Below, one piece after another: positions 44,891 through 56,900 of a stretch of DNA of 64,000 nt. Position numbers and translations under genes: made by a program. Positions within the stretch are counted from its first letter, which is position 1. The number at the start of each line of letters is the position of its first letter. The notes below the pieces were generated by a model, which saw nothing but the letters and a program-made list of their open reading frames with translations, was not told where the DNA came from and ran no database searches. Source of the DNA: Phyto melanocephala (Eukaryota > Arthropoda > Insecta > Diptera > Rhinophoridae); the NCBI GenBank assembly GCA_941918925.1, contig OW799237.1:108842515-108906514 (forward strand). The letters run 5' to 3'.

Positions 44891-46685
44891 TTCTTACATT
44901 GCTTTTATTTCAAATTTACCCAGCGAATATTCAGGGCTTTTGTTTTAATTAAATACCCTTTTGTAGTCGAATTACGACTGAATTTCGATTACTAGGCGAT
45001 TAATATTTACTATGAAATCATTTGTTTCACTTTCGTTTAAGGTTTTTTTAAACATTAAACCTTATAAACTTAAGCTTGAACTACTGTATCTAATTCTAAT
45101 AAGTTTGTAGTTCCTTGAGGACTTAAATCTGACACCATCCTCTTAATAACAAACTTATCCCTTAAAAGTCTAAAGTTACATTTTAATGAATTCAATTGCA
45201 GTATTTTAAAAGCAAATATTGATTAAAAAGAAGAATATTTAAATTAAAATTTCAAGTTTCTTTAAAAAGCAGCTGAATAATCAAAAATAAAAAAAATAAA
45301 TTAAATTTTAAACATTAAACGATCTACATATATTGTACACTGCTTCCTTTATCAAGGGGTTGGTTGCAGTTAGTAACTTCAAAAAAACTGTTTTTGAAAG
45401 CTTGTTGCATTACTAGGGTGGGTGTTGTAAATTTTCAAACACAAGCGCTTTTATAATTCATAGAGGAGGCAGATGGACTAAACTAACAACTCAAAGTAAA
45501 CAACAAGAATTTTATTTTATTTTCAAAGAAAACAAGTAACACACGCGGCACTTCTAAACCATACCAACGTCATACGCTTCTCACACTTCATTTGTGAACT
45601 AAAAACCTCATCATATGCGCTGTTCATGTCACATCAAAAACGAAGGTGTGAGTTACATTTACTATGGCGATTTTTCATTAAGAAATAGCTGAAAGAGAGA
45701 AAAAAAATTTGCAAATAAATTGCATTGTAAAATTTTTGAATAAAAGACGGTGGTAGTTTTTAACGTTCAGGGGTCGTTGGAATATCTATAGTTTTATTTG
45801 GTACAAAAAACCATACAATTTTAATATGATGAATCATCAAGCCATTAAATTTGCTTGCCATTTCATACAATGTCTTTTCTCTTAATGACCTTCATAATTT
45901 CACTTTAACCGTGTTGTGTGCAACCGAGCCTTTAGCAAATGAGTTCGCTTAATGAGCAAAAGATTTGCTATGGCACGCGTTTCTTTTGTTTATCTAATAA
46001 TCCTTAATTTAACAAAAGATTTTGCATTTGCTTTGCATATTGTTTATGTTTCGTTTTTTTTTTATAAAAAAGCTAATTTGCAGTTTAAATTTTTGTATTT
46101 AAAAATGTATTTCCTCAGGCATAAAGTTGATAATGTAATAAATATGACTGCTTTAAGGTTCTGGGTGTTACAATGTCAACGAATTGTTAAAATATACAGA
46201 AAATTTTGTTTATTACAAATCTGTTCTTATTTCTTAGATGTACACTTTACAATTGTTTTCTTTTTTTTCAATCAAAACTTGCAATTATTTTTTAAAAAAC
46301 TTGTCTTTGACCTCTGGCATTTCTTGTCGTGTACACAATGTTTTATGAGACGCAAACTAAACATGCGTCTGTGTGGTATGTTCGGTTAGATTAAAATAAG
46401 TTTTTTGCAACTTTAAGCAAAATAGCTGCTATCAAAAACAAGACCAATATTTCTTTGACGTTAGGTGAAAAGGTCTTAAGTCAGTAAAAAGCATTTCAAA
46501 TTTTATTTATTGGTTTTAACACAATTTTTGTCTCTCTTTCGTTTGGTATTAATTAATTAAATCCAGCAGAACTGCTTCCAAAGGTAAAAATTTAGAAAAA
46601 TTTATATTTTGTTTAAAATTGAACAAAACCTGCAGTGTCTGTCTTAAGATCTTCTTGACAAACTTTAAAGAATTATATCTTTTGT
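44891..46685. other. intron sequence
   Basis: AT-rich. The 145-codon frame at 45952-46389 is Phe/Leu/Lys-rich and without recognisable motif, probably random. No mobile element was recognised. Confidence 0.4.
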
Positions 46686-48030
46686 TATAGCTTTCACCTG
46701 TGTTGCCAAGGGTATATATAGCTTTGTCATTCCGTTTGTAATTTCAACAATATTCATTTCCTACCCTGAAATCATATAAGCAGAAGAGTCGCTTGCAGAA
46801 TGTCCATCTTTCCGTTTGTCCGTGTGGCGTTTAAATCAATTTTTATAAGCCCCAAATGTTGCACAGATTTTTTGGAAATATTTTAATAATAAATCCCTGT
46901 TTAAATCCAGCACAATCGCCCCATAACTTTCTCAGATATAAATCAATAAGCACGACTGCCTCTAAATGTTCCCATATTTTAACTATAAAAGTCAACAATT
47001 ATCAGACCTAAGATACTTTCTGGACATGCTTGCTACTATTTATAGTTATAATATATGTACATATATGGCTATTCGTAAAAAATGCTGTCACTAATGGGCA
47101 GAGTTATAGGCAAAAATAATTTGAAAAAATTTTATTTTTTTTTTTTTAAATCAAGTTACTTAAGCTTTGAATACACTTTTGCACACAAAAAAGACTTCGA
47201 ATTGCAAGCCGTAGTTTCAAACATTATTCCAAAGAAAAACTTATGAATCGGTTTGAAACTAACTGAGATATAAGCAACATCTGCTGCGGTGTTTGTCCTA
47301 AAACTTACAAAAGAAAATCAATTTTTTTAGTTTCTGGATAACAGAGAGGAACAGTATGGGTATCAGAAGAAATGGGCTTGACTAGCAGAATATAATAGAC
47401 TAAAACAAATTAAATCCATGAAGGCAACTATTACAAAATGGCGTACAGTAAATCTATATATGGGTCAAATCTAGTAATTAAAAATGTACTCATCAAACGA
47501 AATCAAACGAAAGTTAAAATTCAAGTTTATAGGCGTTTAAAGTAAATTGGCGGATACATGGGTCAAATATAGAAATTACAGCTGTGTCCCCTTTCACCCC
47601 CACAATATTGGTATTTAATGAAAGAGCTTGATTAGTATATTACACTTATATAAAATTAAAAATCAGCGATGACGTCAGAAATAATAAACCAAAATGGCGT
47701 ATAACATTAAATCTGGTATATTGGTTGGTTGGTTATCGTGGTGTTCGGTGCACGCCAACAGTCAAGTAGACTCCGTTGACAGGACCACATCACTCGTCAG
47801 CTCTTAATGTATCTCAGAATAAATCCAAGAGTAAGGGTACTAGATCCACCCCGTGGCCGTGAGGTATCTCAGTAGATAATTCAGTCCAACTTCAGATATC
47901 GCATAGAGGCCATCCAGTATATGTTCGCTGGTATATACTTATGTTATCGTATCATGAGGTCACTAGACCTATGTGCATGATGGTGAAGGGAATTTATAGA
48001 TTCAGCACCGCTGAATATGGTAATTTTAGT
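46686..48030 (+). mobile_element. hairpin-ended dispersed repeat, long copy with insertion
   Basis: Starts CTTTCACCTGTGTTGCCAAG and GGTATATATAG. It ends TGGTGAAGGGAATTTATAGA with the palindrome ATTCAGCACCGCTGAAT. The interior parallels 38175-39540 block for block (AACTAACTGAGATATAAGCA; CCCCACAATATTGGTATTTA). A 207-bp foreign insert sits at 47721-47927. Confidence 0.65.
47721..47927 (-). mobile_element. short LINE/SINE-like insertion with 8-bp target duplication
   Basis: CTGGTATA occurs immediately before (47713-47720) and at the end (47928-47935) of a GC-richer 207-bp block. Removing one copy restores continuous hairpin-family sequence. Read on the minus strand the insert ends CACGATAACCAACCAACCAA, a simple 3' repeat tail of the AACC type typical of some insect LINEs and their SINEs. 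No open frame. Confidence 0.6.
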
Positions 48031-48149
48031 GGCATTTTGCTAGTACTGATTCATACGCTTTGCAAAGTAAAAAGCATACGACCTGAAGTGACTACTTCAC
48101 TGTTTTTTAACTTAAATAGTGTTTTGCTAAGGTAGTCTATATGTTCAAA

Positions 48150-48840
48150 TGAAGAATTGTCTCTTTGGAATTAAAGTTTTATGTCTTTTATAAACATTTC
48201 TTTTGCCACAGGGTAAATAACTTTATTTAATTTTTTAGAAGACGTAACAAGGTTGTTCTGTATAAATAGTTTTGTGTAAAAAAATATCAGGCTCCTAAAG
48301 TTCAGTAGATTACGAAAGCTTATATTAAATAAGCGGTGAGCTGACAAAACAGCTCTTATTAAAAACAAATCTGGCTATATTGTTATAAGCAACATTAAGG
48401 TTATGAAAATCGTAGTTATCACAGTTCGTGAAGACTTTTGCCAAAAGCATTCGAGTACCAAATGCGATTAATAGTTGTACGGACCACAGATTTCTTAACA
48501 TACCATGAATTCTTCCCTAGGCACCTTCGATGCGATTTGTCCACGTGAGTCTATCATTCATTAAAGGGGTTTTTCGAAGTTTTTTATTGTTTTAACAAAA
48601 GAAACTTCAGAATTGTTAATATTAATTTTGATATTTATAACTTTAAAATAGTGCATCGATTACATCAGTTGCATCTTTCTGCACTACTTCCCTTTTTAAA
48701 CTTTAATTACGCCAAATTTCCCAGTCTCTCGTATCAGCAATGTGTTTAGAAAGGGATACACAGTTCTTTTCTTAACGTTGCAACAAATTGAGTTAAAAAG
48801 ATTCCCTTTTTAATGCGCCATTTTTTAATGGGTTCGTCAT
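48150..48840 (-). pseudogene. Jockey-like LINE reverse transcriptase C-terminal relic
   Basis: Minus strand, with frame changes: SEVSFVKTIKNFEKPL near 48600-48555 (family ..FVxxxKNLGxxF), then LRNLWSVQLLI (family LRxLW). Next are FTNCDNYDFHNLNVAYNNIA and RFVFNKSCF (family ANCDxxxxxKLNVxYNNIARYVFG), then FRNLLNFRSLIFFYTKLFIQ. The same segment of ORF2 is seen in 22770-23690, but this copy is more decayed. The catalytic palm is missing. Confidence 0.65.
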
Positions 48841-48867
48841 TCAGATGGGTAGTTTTTTATTGCCAAA

Positions 48868-48903
48868 ATTACACACATACATACATATGTATGTATGTGT
48901 AAT
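48868..48903. repeat. palindromic ACAT/ATGT microsatellite
   Basis: ATTACACACATACATACAT followed by ATGTATGTATGTGTAAT, a near-perfect palindrome. A similar ACATACATATGTATGTATGT run lies near 59718-59740. Confidence 0.8.
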
Positions 48904-50039
48904 CGCAAAAAAATCATTTGCTTAAGTGCGTTGATATAAAAAAAAATAATTTTAAAGTTAAATTTGTGTAAAAGCCAGAACTAAATTCTAAATTAAAACG
49001 CATTTTTTTTGTATTTTAACAATGATTTGTATAATATGAATTTGATTAGTTATAACCAGGGGTGGAAACTTGGTGCATTAGAAAGTGTGTATTTAAACTC
49101 TTATTATATGCATAAAAAATCTGAAAATATTTTTTAAAACTTAAAAATATACACTTATTTAGTTTTTATTTAAAATAAGTGCCTCTGTTTATTCTCATAT
49201 TTTTACTATAAAAATTAATATTTTTCAGCCCTGGAATAATTTTTAGACACGTTTGTTATTCTTTGAAATAAATGATTCCTCTAGAGATATTTGTCAAAAA
49301 TTAAAAAAAAAATTGTTCACCAATCGCCAAAGTTATAAGCAAAAATAATTTTTAAAAAAGTTTTAATTTTTTAATATATCGACCCCTGTGCGCGAAATTA
49401 TCGTATGTTACGTTTTTATAGAAATTGACTTTTTTGTGCAAATTGGTTCTACATTCATTAATCCATATGCTGATAAAATATTACAGCGATAACTGTTTTA
49501 GTTATGGAGATAACACTGTGTACATTTTATCGTATGTAGCAGTGTAATTTATGTTTTTATTTATTTAAAAGTAATAAAAACACTTTCCTGTAAAGTTTTG
49601 TTTTTGTAACATACAAAAATTTCGAGCACAGGAATCGCTATTAAGTTGCTGAAGCTCCTAGTTAATTTTTGGACATGCTTAAGACACAGAATTACAAACC
49701 GTAGTCTCGAAAATTATCGGTTTGAAACGCAGTGAGATACTAAGTAGCACCAATATACCACAGCTTCGAAGTTCTTCCTAAATTTTACAAACGAAAATCA
49801 ATTTTATCAACTGCTGGACAACAATATGAACATAAAAAAAACCTTGACTATCGGAATATAAAACACAACTTTATAATACATAATGGCCGCTACTACAAAA
49901 TGGCGTACAATACAAGTTAATAATGTCGATTTGGACAAATAATGGCATAACTATCACACATGGTTTGTGTCAATGATAACAGTTATGGTATTTTGAAGGG
50001 TACACATCTGTCATTTTTAACACAGTATTCGATGGACGC
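48904..50039. repeat. decayed internal part of the hairpin-ended family
   Basis: 49200-49930 carries family blocks: CAGCCCTGGAATAATTTTTA, AAAGTTATAAGCAAAAATAA, CGGTTTGAAACGCAGTGAGA and TAATGGCCGCTACTACAAAA. It has no termini. Flanking parts are plain AT-rich. Confidence 0.45.
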
Positions 50040-50510
50040 CAAATCGTTAACACAAATTTTTTTTCAATCGCTATAATAATGATATTTTACGGGGAAGTCT
50101 GATAACCTTCTTTCATTTGAAGAAAACGGCTGCTAAAAGATATCAATTGTTGGTAGAAGCTTACGGTTAAGATGCACCAACTCAAAAAACTTGTGTACGA
50201 TGAATGGCGCGATTTAAAATTGGTGATTTCGACACAGAAGACAAGGAGAGGTCTGGTCAGCCGAAAAAAATTGAAGATAAAGAATTGGAAGTATTACTCG
50301 ACGAAGATTGTTGTCAAACTCAAAACGAATTAGCATTATCATTGGGAGTCACTCAACAATCTACGTTTAAAAGCATTGGGAATTATTTAAACGCAAGGAA
50401 ATTGGGTTCCATACATATGGATTGAAGCCGAGAGATTTTGAACAGCGATTTTGCATATCGGATATGATGCTAGAACGCTTTAAAAATAAGTCTAACCATC
50501 ACAATGATGC
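50040..50510 (+). pseudogene. mariner transposase N-terminal fragment
   Basis: The plus strand reads FHLKKTAAKRYQLLVEAYG, a TAA stop, then TQKTC and MARFKIGDFDTEDKERSGQP, KKIEDKELEVLLDEDCCQTQ, NELALSLGVTQQSTFKSIGN (second helix-turn-helix), KLGSIHMD and a stop. Further on come KPRDFEQRFCISDMMLERFK-like residues in another frame. This is the classical mariner N-terminus (KKTAAESHRxLVExYG; WFxRFKxGDFDxEDKERxGxP), a different lineage from the family at 6282 and 40692. The catalytic domain is missing. Confidence 0.8.
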
Positions 50511-50937
50511 TATTAATTAGATGAAAATTAACATTTTGAATTAAAAATATATTGCGAAAAATATCAATTAAAACAGTATTAATTAAAATTAACTAAAATT
50601 CCTCGAATTTAAAAAAATTATTTTAATTATGTAAATTAATCACGCCTATAATTGAAATTTGGTAAATATTTATTGTATCAATACTATAAATTATTGAACC
50701 TGTTTTAAATAAAAAAAAAAACACGAAAAGAAAATTGAAACATTTTTTATATATTTTTTTCTAACATACGAATTTTGAATAAATTCTCTTCTTACTGAAA
50801 ATATTTGTTAGTTCTCATATAAAAAATATGTTGAAATTTATTTTTATTTTTTAATTTATCCATGTTTATGTCTATAAGAATTTGCCGACTCATCTGTCAA
50901 TTAAATTATTTTTAATTGCTTTTTATTTAATATAAAT
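50511..50937. other. intron sequence
   Basis: AT-rich, nothing recognised. Confidence 0.4.
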
Positions 50938-51114
50938 GGTGCATTCACAAGAATTCCAAAGTGTCGTTTTGTCATAATGTCATAATTTTTTAAAATCTTA
51001 AAAAGACTTAAACAGTTTACAACAAGGAGTACAATACTTTCCATTCATTTTAAAAGTTTTGAGAAATTATGACATTACGACAATACAACAATTGGAACTT
51101 CTTGTAAATACACC
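50938..51114. mobile_element. long-TIR MITE, 177 bp
   Basis: The left arm starting GGTGCATTCACAAGAATTCC and the reverse complement of the right arm (GGTGTATTTACAAGAAGTTC) pair over about 50 bp at roughly 80 percent. They end in a shared ATGTCATAATTT. It lies just before the hairpin-family copy at 51126. Confidence 0.65.
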
Positions 51115-51125
51115 AAGTAAATATA

Positions 51126-52330
51126 AACAAGTAAGAGCACTATATTCGACTGTGCCAAATCCTTGATACCCAATTTGATGTACTTTTATAGCACAAAATT
51201 TGATATTTTGTTATAAACACTAATGGCTATGGAGTAATAAAAAAATGTATCATTTTTTTGTATAACGTCTATAGTAAAATTTTTCGTCTTCAATGAAAAT
51301 GGGCATTAAAGTAGGCGTGGCGAAGTAGTTTCTGCCAATAAATTCAACTCAGATATTTCAATATAGAGTCCTTTATTCTTCAAAAATCTTAATTTTTAGA
51401 GAAATTATATGAATTTGAGATAAAACGTTATATGGGAGGTGGGCGTAAAAGTGGGCGTGGCACCTTAATTTTTTGGCACAGTAATGACGTTGCCTAGAAG
51501 GATATACGTAGCAAATTTCATCATCATACCTATAATTTTGTCGGCTTTTAAATTTCATAAACAGTAGATAACGTGAAAAGTGGGCGTTATAAATAGTAGG
51601 CGTGTTTCGTGTTGCTTCTGCTAATGAACAAAACTTAGATATTTCAATATAGTCCTTTTGAAATAAAACGTTATATGGGAGGTGGGCGTGAAAGTGAGCG
51701 TGCCACATTTATTTTCCGTTAGAACAAAGCATTTGACTAATAAGCAATGTTTGCAAAATATCAAGATCGTACATCTAATTTTGTCATTCTTATTAGGGTT
51801 TGAATTTTAAATATACCGAAAAATACACTGTGCCGCATAAATTTTCGTACATTTTGATCTATAACTCCTTTTCTAATGCATAGATTTAAGCAATTTTCGG
51901 GAAAAATATTGTTTTTACTCAGGAAATATATATTTGAAGTTTCAAGACTCGACGTTAATTCGTTTGTATACAATTCTATTTAATTCAATGTTAGAAGGAC
52001 ACGTTTTTTATCTGCTCTTGCATTACGAGCTATTACTCTTTTCCTTATATTCCGATTTAGCCCATTTTTAATACCAAACAAACATTGTGTATAAGAAATA
52101 TTTTGGCAAAATTTGAGCCCCCTAACTTTTTCGGTGCGACCTCTACCGTGCTTTCAACAGACTGACAGCAGGACAGACGGACAGACATAGCTACATCGTC
52201 ATAAAATTAAGCCTCGATTCAGAAAAATATATACTTTATGGGGTCTAAAATGGATATTTCGATGTGTTACAAACGGAATGACAAAACGAATATACCCCCC
52301 CCCCCCCATTTTCTTTTGGTGGCGGGTATT
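51126..52330 (-). mobile_element. hairpin-ended repeat, GGGCGTGG-type interior
   Basis: Begins AACAAGTAAGAGCACTATAT, with the palindrome ATTCGACTGTGCCAAAT decayed. It ends with GACAGACGGACAGACATAGC, ATATATACTTTATGGGGTC, AAACGGAATGACAAAACGAA and GGCGGGTATT. The interior differs from other copies: repeated GGGAGGTGGGCGT and AAGTGGGCGTGGCACC blocks. A 13-nt C run is at 52295-52307 where other copies have the ATACCC tip. Confidence 0.6.
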
Positions 52331-53240
52331 AAAATTATTTTACTACAGAATATAGAAATTAAATTATTATAATTTAATACTTCTACAAATCTTAAACTTT
52401 TTTTCTTAATATAATAAATTCGAAATATTGGCATGTTTCACAAGTTGTTCTGTTCTCTACTACAACAAAAAGAAAAAAAATCCATAAATTGTTTATAGAA
52501 AACTCGTGATAAATAAACATTTGTTTTGTAATGATGGTAACTCAGCATTGAAATTTTCTTCACCCTTAACAAAAGTGTAAATTTTATGTACAATTGAATT
52601 AGAAAATTTTACGTTTTTTCACTTAATGTTTGACTATTAATCTAAACTAATTATTAAAGTAACAAACATAATAGGCGTTGTGAATAAACTCTTAATTAAA
52701 CATTTTTATACGGTCTTTAATTTCTTACTTTCAACCAAAATGTTGTCCCTTCAAAAATAAATGAACATTAATGAAGAAACAACAGTTATCGTAAAACATA
52801 ATTGCAGTGGAAAAACACAACTTGGCCGGTTGACTGACTATCGAACTGTATGCATGTCTCTCTGTCTATCTGACTACTTACTTGCCTGCCTTGCTGCCTT
52901 TACAGGGTCGGTGGGGGTTTATTTAAAATTGAATAAATACTACGCAAAAGTTATTCATTTGAAAAATTTTAATTCAATTTTCATACGAGTTAACAAGCAA
53001 AAGCATCAGTGTTTAAAATGAAATTTTGTTATTCATTAGTTTAAGTTTTCTTATGTTTCATTCTCGATTTTGTATTTTGTTATTGTTGTCCTTAATCAAA
53101 AAAAAAAAAAAAATAATTATTATTAAAGAAGATTTATACGAAATAAACAACGTTGCCAAATCGATGCTTTTAGCACTGTTATTAGTGCTTTTTAAGCTTT
53201 TTGTCGTGAAAAATGTTTGAATCAGTGCTCTGTGCATTTT
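52331..53240. other. intron sequence
   Basis: AT-rich. A slightly less AT-rich patch with TGCATGTCTCTCTGTCTATC lies near 52850. Nothing coding. Confidence 0.4.
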
Positions 53241-54172
53241 TATACCCTTCACAGGAGAGTGTATATATTAAGTTTGTCATTCCGCTTGTAATTTCTACAA
53301 TATTAATTTGAGAGCCTATAAAGTATGTGTATTCTGATTCCTTATAGCTAGAGGAATTGATTTAGCTAAATCCGTCTGTCCGTATTTACTAAAGAAGTTT
53401 AACTTTTAAAAACTAGATTGGGCTCAAATATAAATTTATTTTAAGCCATTTTGTAGTGACGCCAATCATAAATTTTATTTATTATAATTTATTACATTCT
53501 GTTACCTAAACCATTTCATTTGATATAATTATTGCCCTCTTAACTGCCTAGAAATGGAAAACTAGAATTTCGTTTTTTTAAATTTTAGGAAAAACACCGA
53601 AGCAGTTGATTTTTTGTGCTTATATCTCTGTTAGTGTTAAGTCGACTTGTTAAATTTTCTTCTCGAGACTGCGGCTGGTAATCTGCTGCCTTCAGCGTGT
53701 ACAAAAATAAATCAGAAACTTTGTATTTCTATATATATTTTTAAATTATATTTGCCTATAACTTTGCCAATTAGTGACCGATATTTCTAGTTTGTAAAAA
53801 TCTCCATATTTATAAATAAAAGCAAAAGGCTTTTGAAATAATCCTTTTGCTGAAAATGGTTAGTTTTTATGGTTGAAAATGTGGGAGAAAACAGGCAGGC
53901 AGTCGTGATTATTTACTCATATTTCGAAAAGTTATGGGAAGATTATGGTAAATTTCAATAGCGATTCATTCCAAGATATTTTCAAAAGATAAATACCACA
54001 TCCAAATCTGCGCAACATATGGCGTCTCTAATTGTTGATTTAAACCAACGCATTGCTCAATCGACTCCTCCAGTCATAAGTTTTCAGAAAATATATAATT
54101 TATGGGGTTGGAAATAAATATTGTAGAAATTACAAGCGTAAGGACAAACCGCCAAAGGTGAAGGCTATAAAA
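53241..54172. mobile_element. hairpin-ended repeat, fold-back copy with two ATACCC-type ends
   Basis: The left end is TATACCCTTCACAGGAGAGT and GTTTGTCATTCCGCTTGTAA. The right end carries the inverted counterparts: TTTATGGGGTTGGAAATAAA, TTGTAGAAATTACAAGCG and GGTGAAGGCTATAAA. Both halves therefore bear the same terminus facing outward, as at 19011-19790. Confidence 0.6.
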
Positions 54173-55602
54173 AAAATTGATATGCGAAAAAAAAACAGCC
54201 GAATCAAGTTAATGCTTATCGAAACCAAAATTTAATTAATAGCAACATGATTTGAAATTATTAATATTAAAATCATCTTTTGACTTAAAAAGAGTCGATT
54301 ATCGACAGCAACCAAACTTTAGTTTTATTGCCATTTGTAAAATACGGTATTCCAGGCGTCAGCAGGCAAACAAAAGCTGTCAAGTTTTTTTTATTAAAGT
54401 AGTGATTATATTGGCAACTGTGAATTTAAAGTTCCAACTTTATTTAAAAAATTTTTATTTTAAATGAAATTAAATGGGAACTTATTCAAGGCCTTGCCTC
54501 CTCTTAATAGAATTGAGGCGGGTTTATTTTATTTTTACGTGGAAATTTATAATTTTATAAAATAAACAAAATCTAAAATCAAAAACTTCAAAACTAAGTG
54601 CCATTTTTTTTGCATTATTTTCTCGGTTTTGATGCTATTTCCAAACTTCAATGTTGACAACACTGGATATTCATTATAAAAAGAGCATTTAGTTGTAATA
54701 AAAAAACTCTTTTTTTTAAGAGAGTAATTTTACATCAAGACTCTTTGGATTTCATTTCCATATGTTCCTATAAAAATAACTGAATTTTGTTTTGTTTAAT
54801 TTCCATTTCTAGTCCTTTTATGCACATGTATAGTTCTTTTGTGTATACATTTGTGCATGTGTGTTCCTTTTTGTGCCATGTTTTTTGGTTTCCGGTTAGA
54901 TGTCTTGTTTTAAACAACACTCTTTAGTTTTCATCTCTTAAGATATTTTTTTATAGCAGAGAAGATATTGCAGGTACAATTGTCAGAAAAAAATTTCTTT
55001 TCGAAATTTTTAACAAAATCGTAATTTTATAAAAATTGAAAATTTTTTTATTAATTATTGATTTTTAAATTTTTTAAAAATTTTATTAGTTTTAAAAAAA
55101 GAGCAAACTCAAATGCAAAGCAGTGTTTTAAACTAAACAAATAAAACCTAAAATCTACTTGAAACCCGCTGTATGCCGTGTTCTAAATGAAGCCACTAGA
55201 ATTAAAAAATGATTGTATTTAATTTATAAAAGTTTGAAAAAAATAAAAATAAAATATATGATTTTCATAATTAATATTTAGGAAATCTTAATTTTATCGT
55301 TTGATGCTTTATGATTAATATTTTGTCATTTATTACGGTTTTGTTTTCCCCAACGTTGCGTCACAATGGAATAACAAAATATTGGGTTTTTTAATAAAAA
55401 AAAAATGATCTAGAGATTAAATAATTTCTACATGAAAATATTTCAAAATATTTAATAAAAAGTCCTTTTACCATAAAGTACATTTCCTATTCGTTAGATT
55501 CAAACATCCAGCAAAACATCTGTTCCATTCATCCCTCAAAAATTAGGGGGATGATGATGGTGATGATGGTTTAAAGTTTGTTTTCATTTTTGTCCTCTTC
55601 AG
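54173..55602. other. intron sequence with a GAT-rich simple repeat
   Basis: AT-rich. GATGATGATGGTGATGATGG at 55550-55569 is the only simple repeat of note. Confidence 0.4.
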
Positions 55603-55650
55603 TCAGCTGCCGGCTTTAACCTGCGATACTCGATTTATGCAGTTTTTTCC
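55603..55650 (+). CDS. candidate 48-bp microexon
   Basis: TTTTTGTCCTCTTCAG ends at 55602, a very good acceptor, and TCC|GTAAAA follows at 55650. The intervening 48 bases are open in phase 0 and encode SAAGFNLRYSIYAVFS. Phase 0 at both sides would fit between the exons at 16717 and 63924, and the GC content is higher than nearby. The donor is only fair and the peptide is uncharacterised. A chance acceptor in intron is a serious alternative. Confidence 0.22.
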
Positions 55651-56900
55651 GTAAAACCATGTACTAAGTAGTGCTCATACGGTGCCTTTTGTCTATTAAC
55701 TCAAAAACAAAAACTTATTTTTTATTGCATTTTTTGTTAGTTGACGCTTCTAAAATTTATCACTTGTGGTTTTAAAAATTATTGGATTTTTTCTCGCTTG
55801 AACTTGTTCGCTCAACCATCCAACAAACACGTTGATTTAGTGGGTTTCCTTTAACATTTTCATTGTTTCTTTTAAATATAATTTTTTTTGCTCGTTAGAA
55901 TTAATTGTGTCCTTTAAAGAACGGTCTAAAAAGCACAACAGTTTTTTTTGTGTGTTAAAAAAAAACAAAAATAAACAGACACACAAATTATCTTTGTATG
56001 AATAGATTTGAATGTTTGCGGAAAAAAAGTGAAAATTGTATATGATTTTCCAGACATTTTTCACTTTAATTCGTCTACCACACAACATACATACATGAGT
56101 GTACGGAGTGGTATTGTGTGAGTTAGTGAATGTATGCATGTCAGTCGGTGTAGTGGGGTGTTGTCCTTTCAACGAAAGAAAAGAGTGAATTAAAAAAAAA
56201 AAAACAAAATAGAAGGAAACACAAGAAATCGAATTTAATGGTGGTTTTATTGTTGCTGTTGTTTTTGCCGTCGTTGCTAACGTTGTTTTTGTTGTTGTGA
56301 TTGCGGTATATGTTTTGTGATTAAATAACACTAACAACAAAAGTAAGAGTCAAATATTTGAAATATCGTGCTGCAAAATTTATGGAATGGTAAGAATTTT
56401 TGTTTGACTAAAATATTTATTATATTGAAATATTTCGTTTGAAATTTAAACTGTGGCTAAATTTGTTTTCTTTTCAAAAATTTGAATTAAATTTAATTAA
56501 TATTGAAATTAAATAGTGGGTAAACTAGAGTTATAGCATCTTAAAAAGAAAATTTCTTCTGTGTGCAAAAAGGGGTTTTATATATAAATTTGGAAAAATT
56601 TAACATTTTATACTTTTCGATTTATGTAAAATTAATAGAATGAATTCTTTATTTGTAAAATATTGTGGTTAAGCTGAATAATGGTGATACATTTTTTTTA
56701 TGAAGTCTGGCAATTTCAAAGGACGGTAGAACAGAGAAAACGTATGAAAATTTATAATTTTAAAAGAAACGGCTGATTTATAGCTTAAGACTACCTATTT
56801 TAAAGTACGTACCTTGGACTGTTTAACAAAATAAAAAAACAATTTAACTGAGGACTCTTTAAAACATTATGCTTTCATTATTAAATCCAATATAGAAAAT
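55651..56900. other. intron sequence
   Basis: AT-rich. The 167-codon minus-strand frame (55837-56340) is a translation of simple sequence (GTTGTTTTTGTTGTTG-type) and T runs, with no domain. Confidence 0.4.

Noticed and set aside
45952..46389. 145-codon plus-strand open frame
   Set aside because: Phe/Leu/Lys-rich composition expected of AT-rich DNA, no domain, no splice context and no repeat-protein similarity.
55837..56340. 167-codon minus-strand open frame, the second longest in the window
   Set aside because: Thr-rich start comes from a GTTGTT-type simple sequence and the rest from T and A runs. No recognisable motif.
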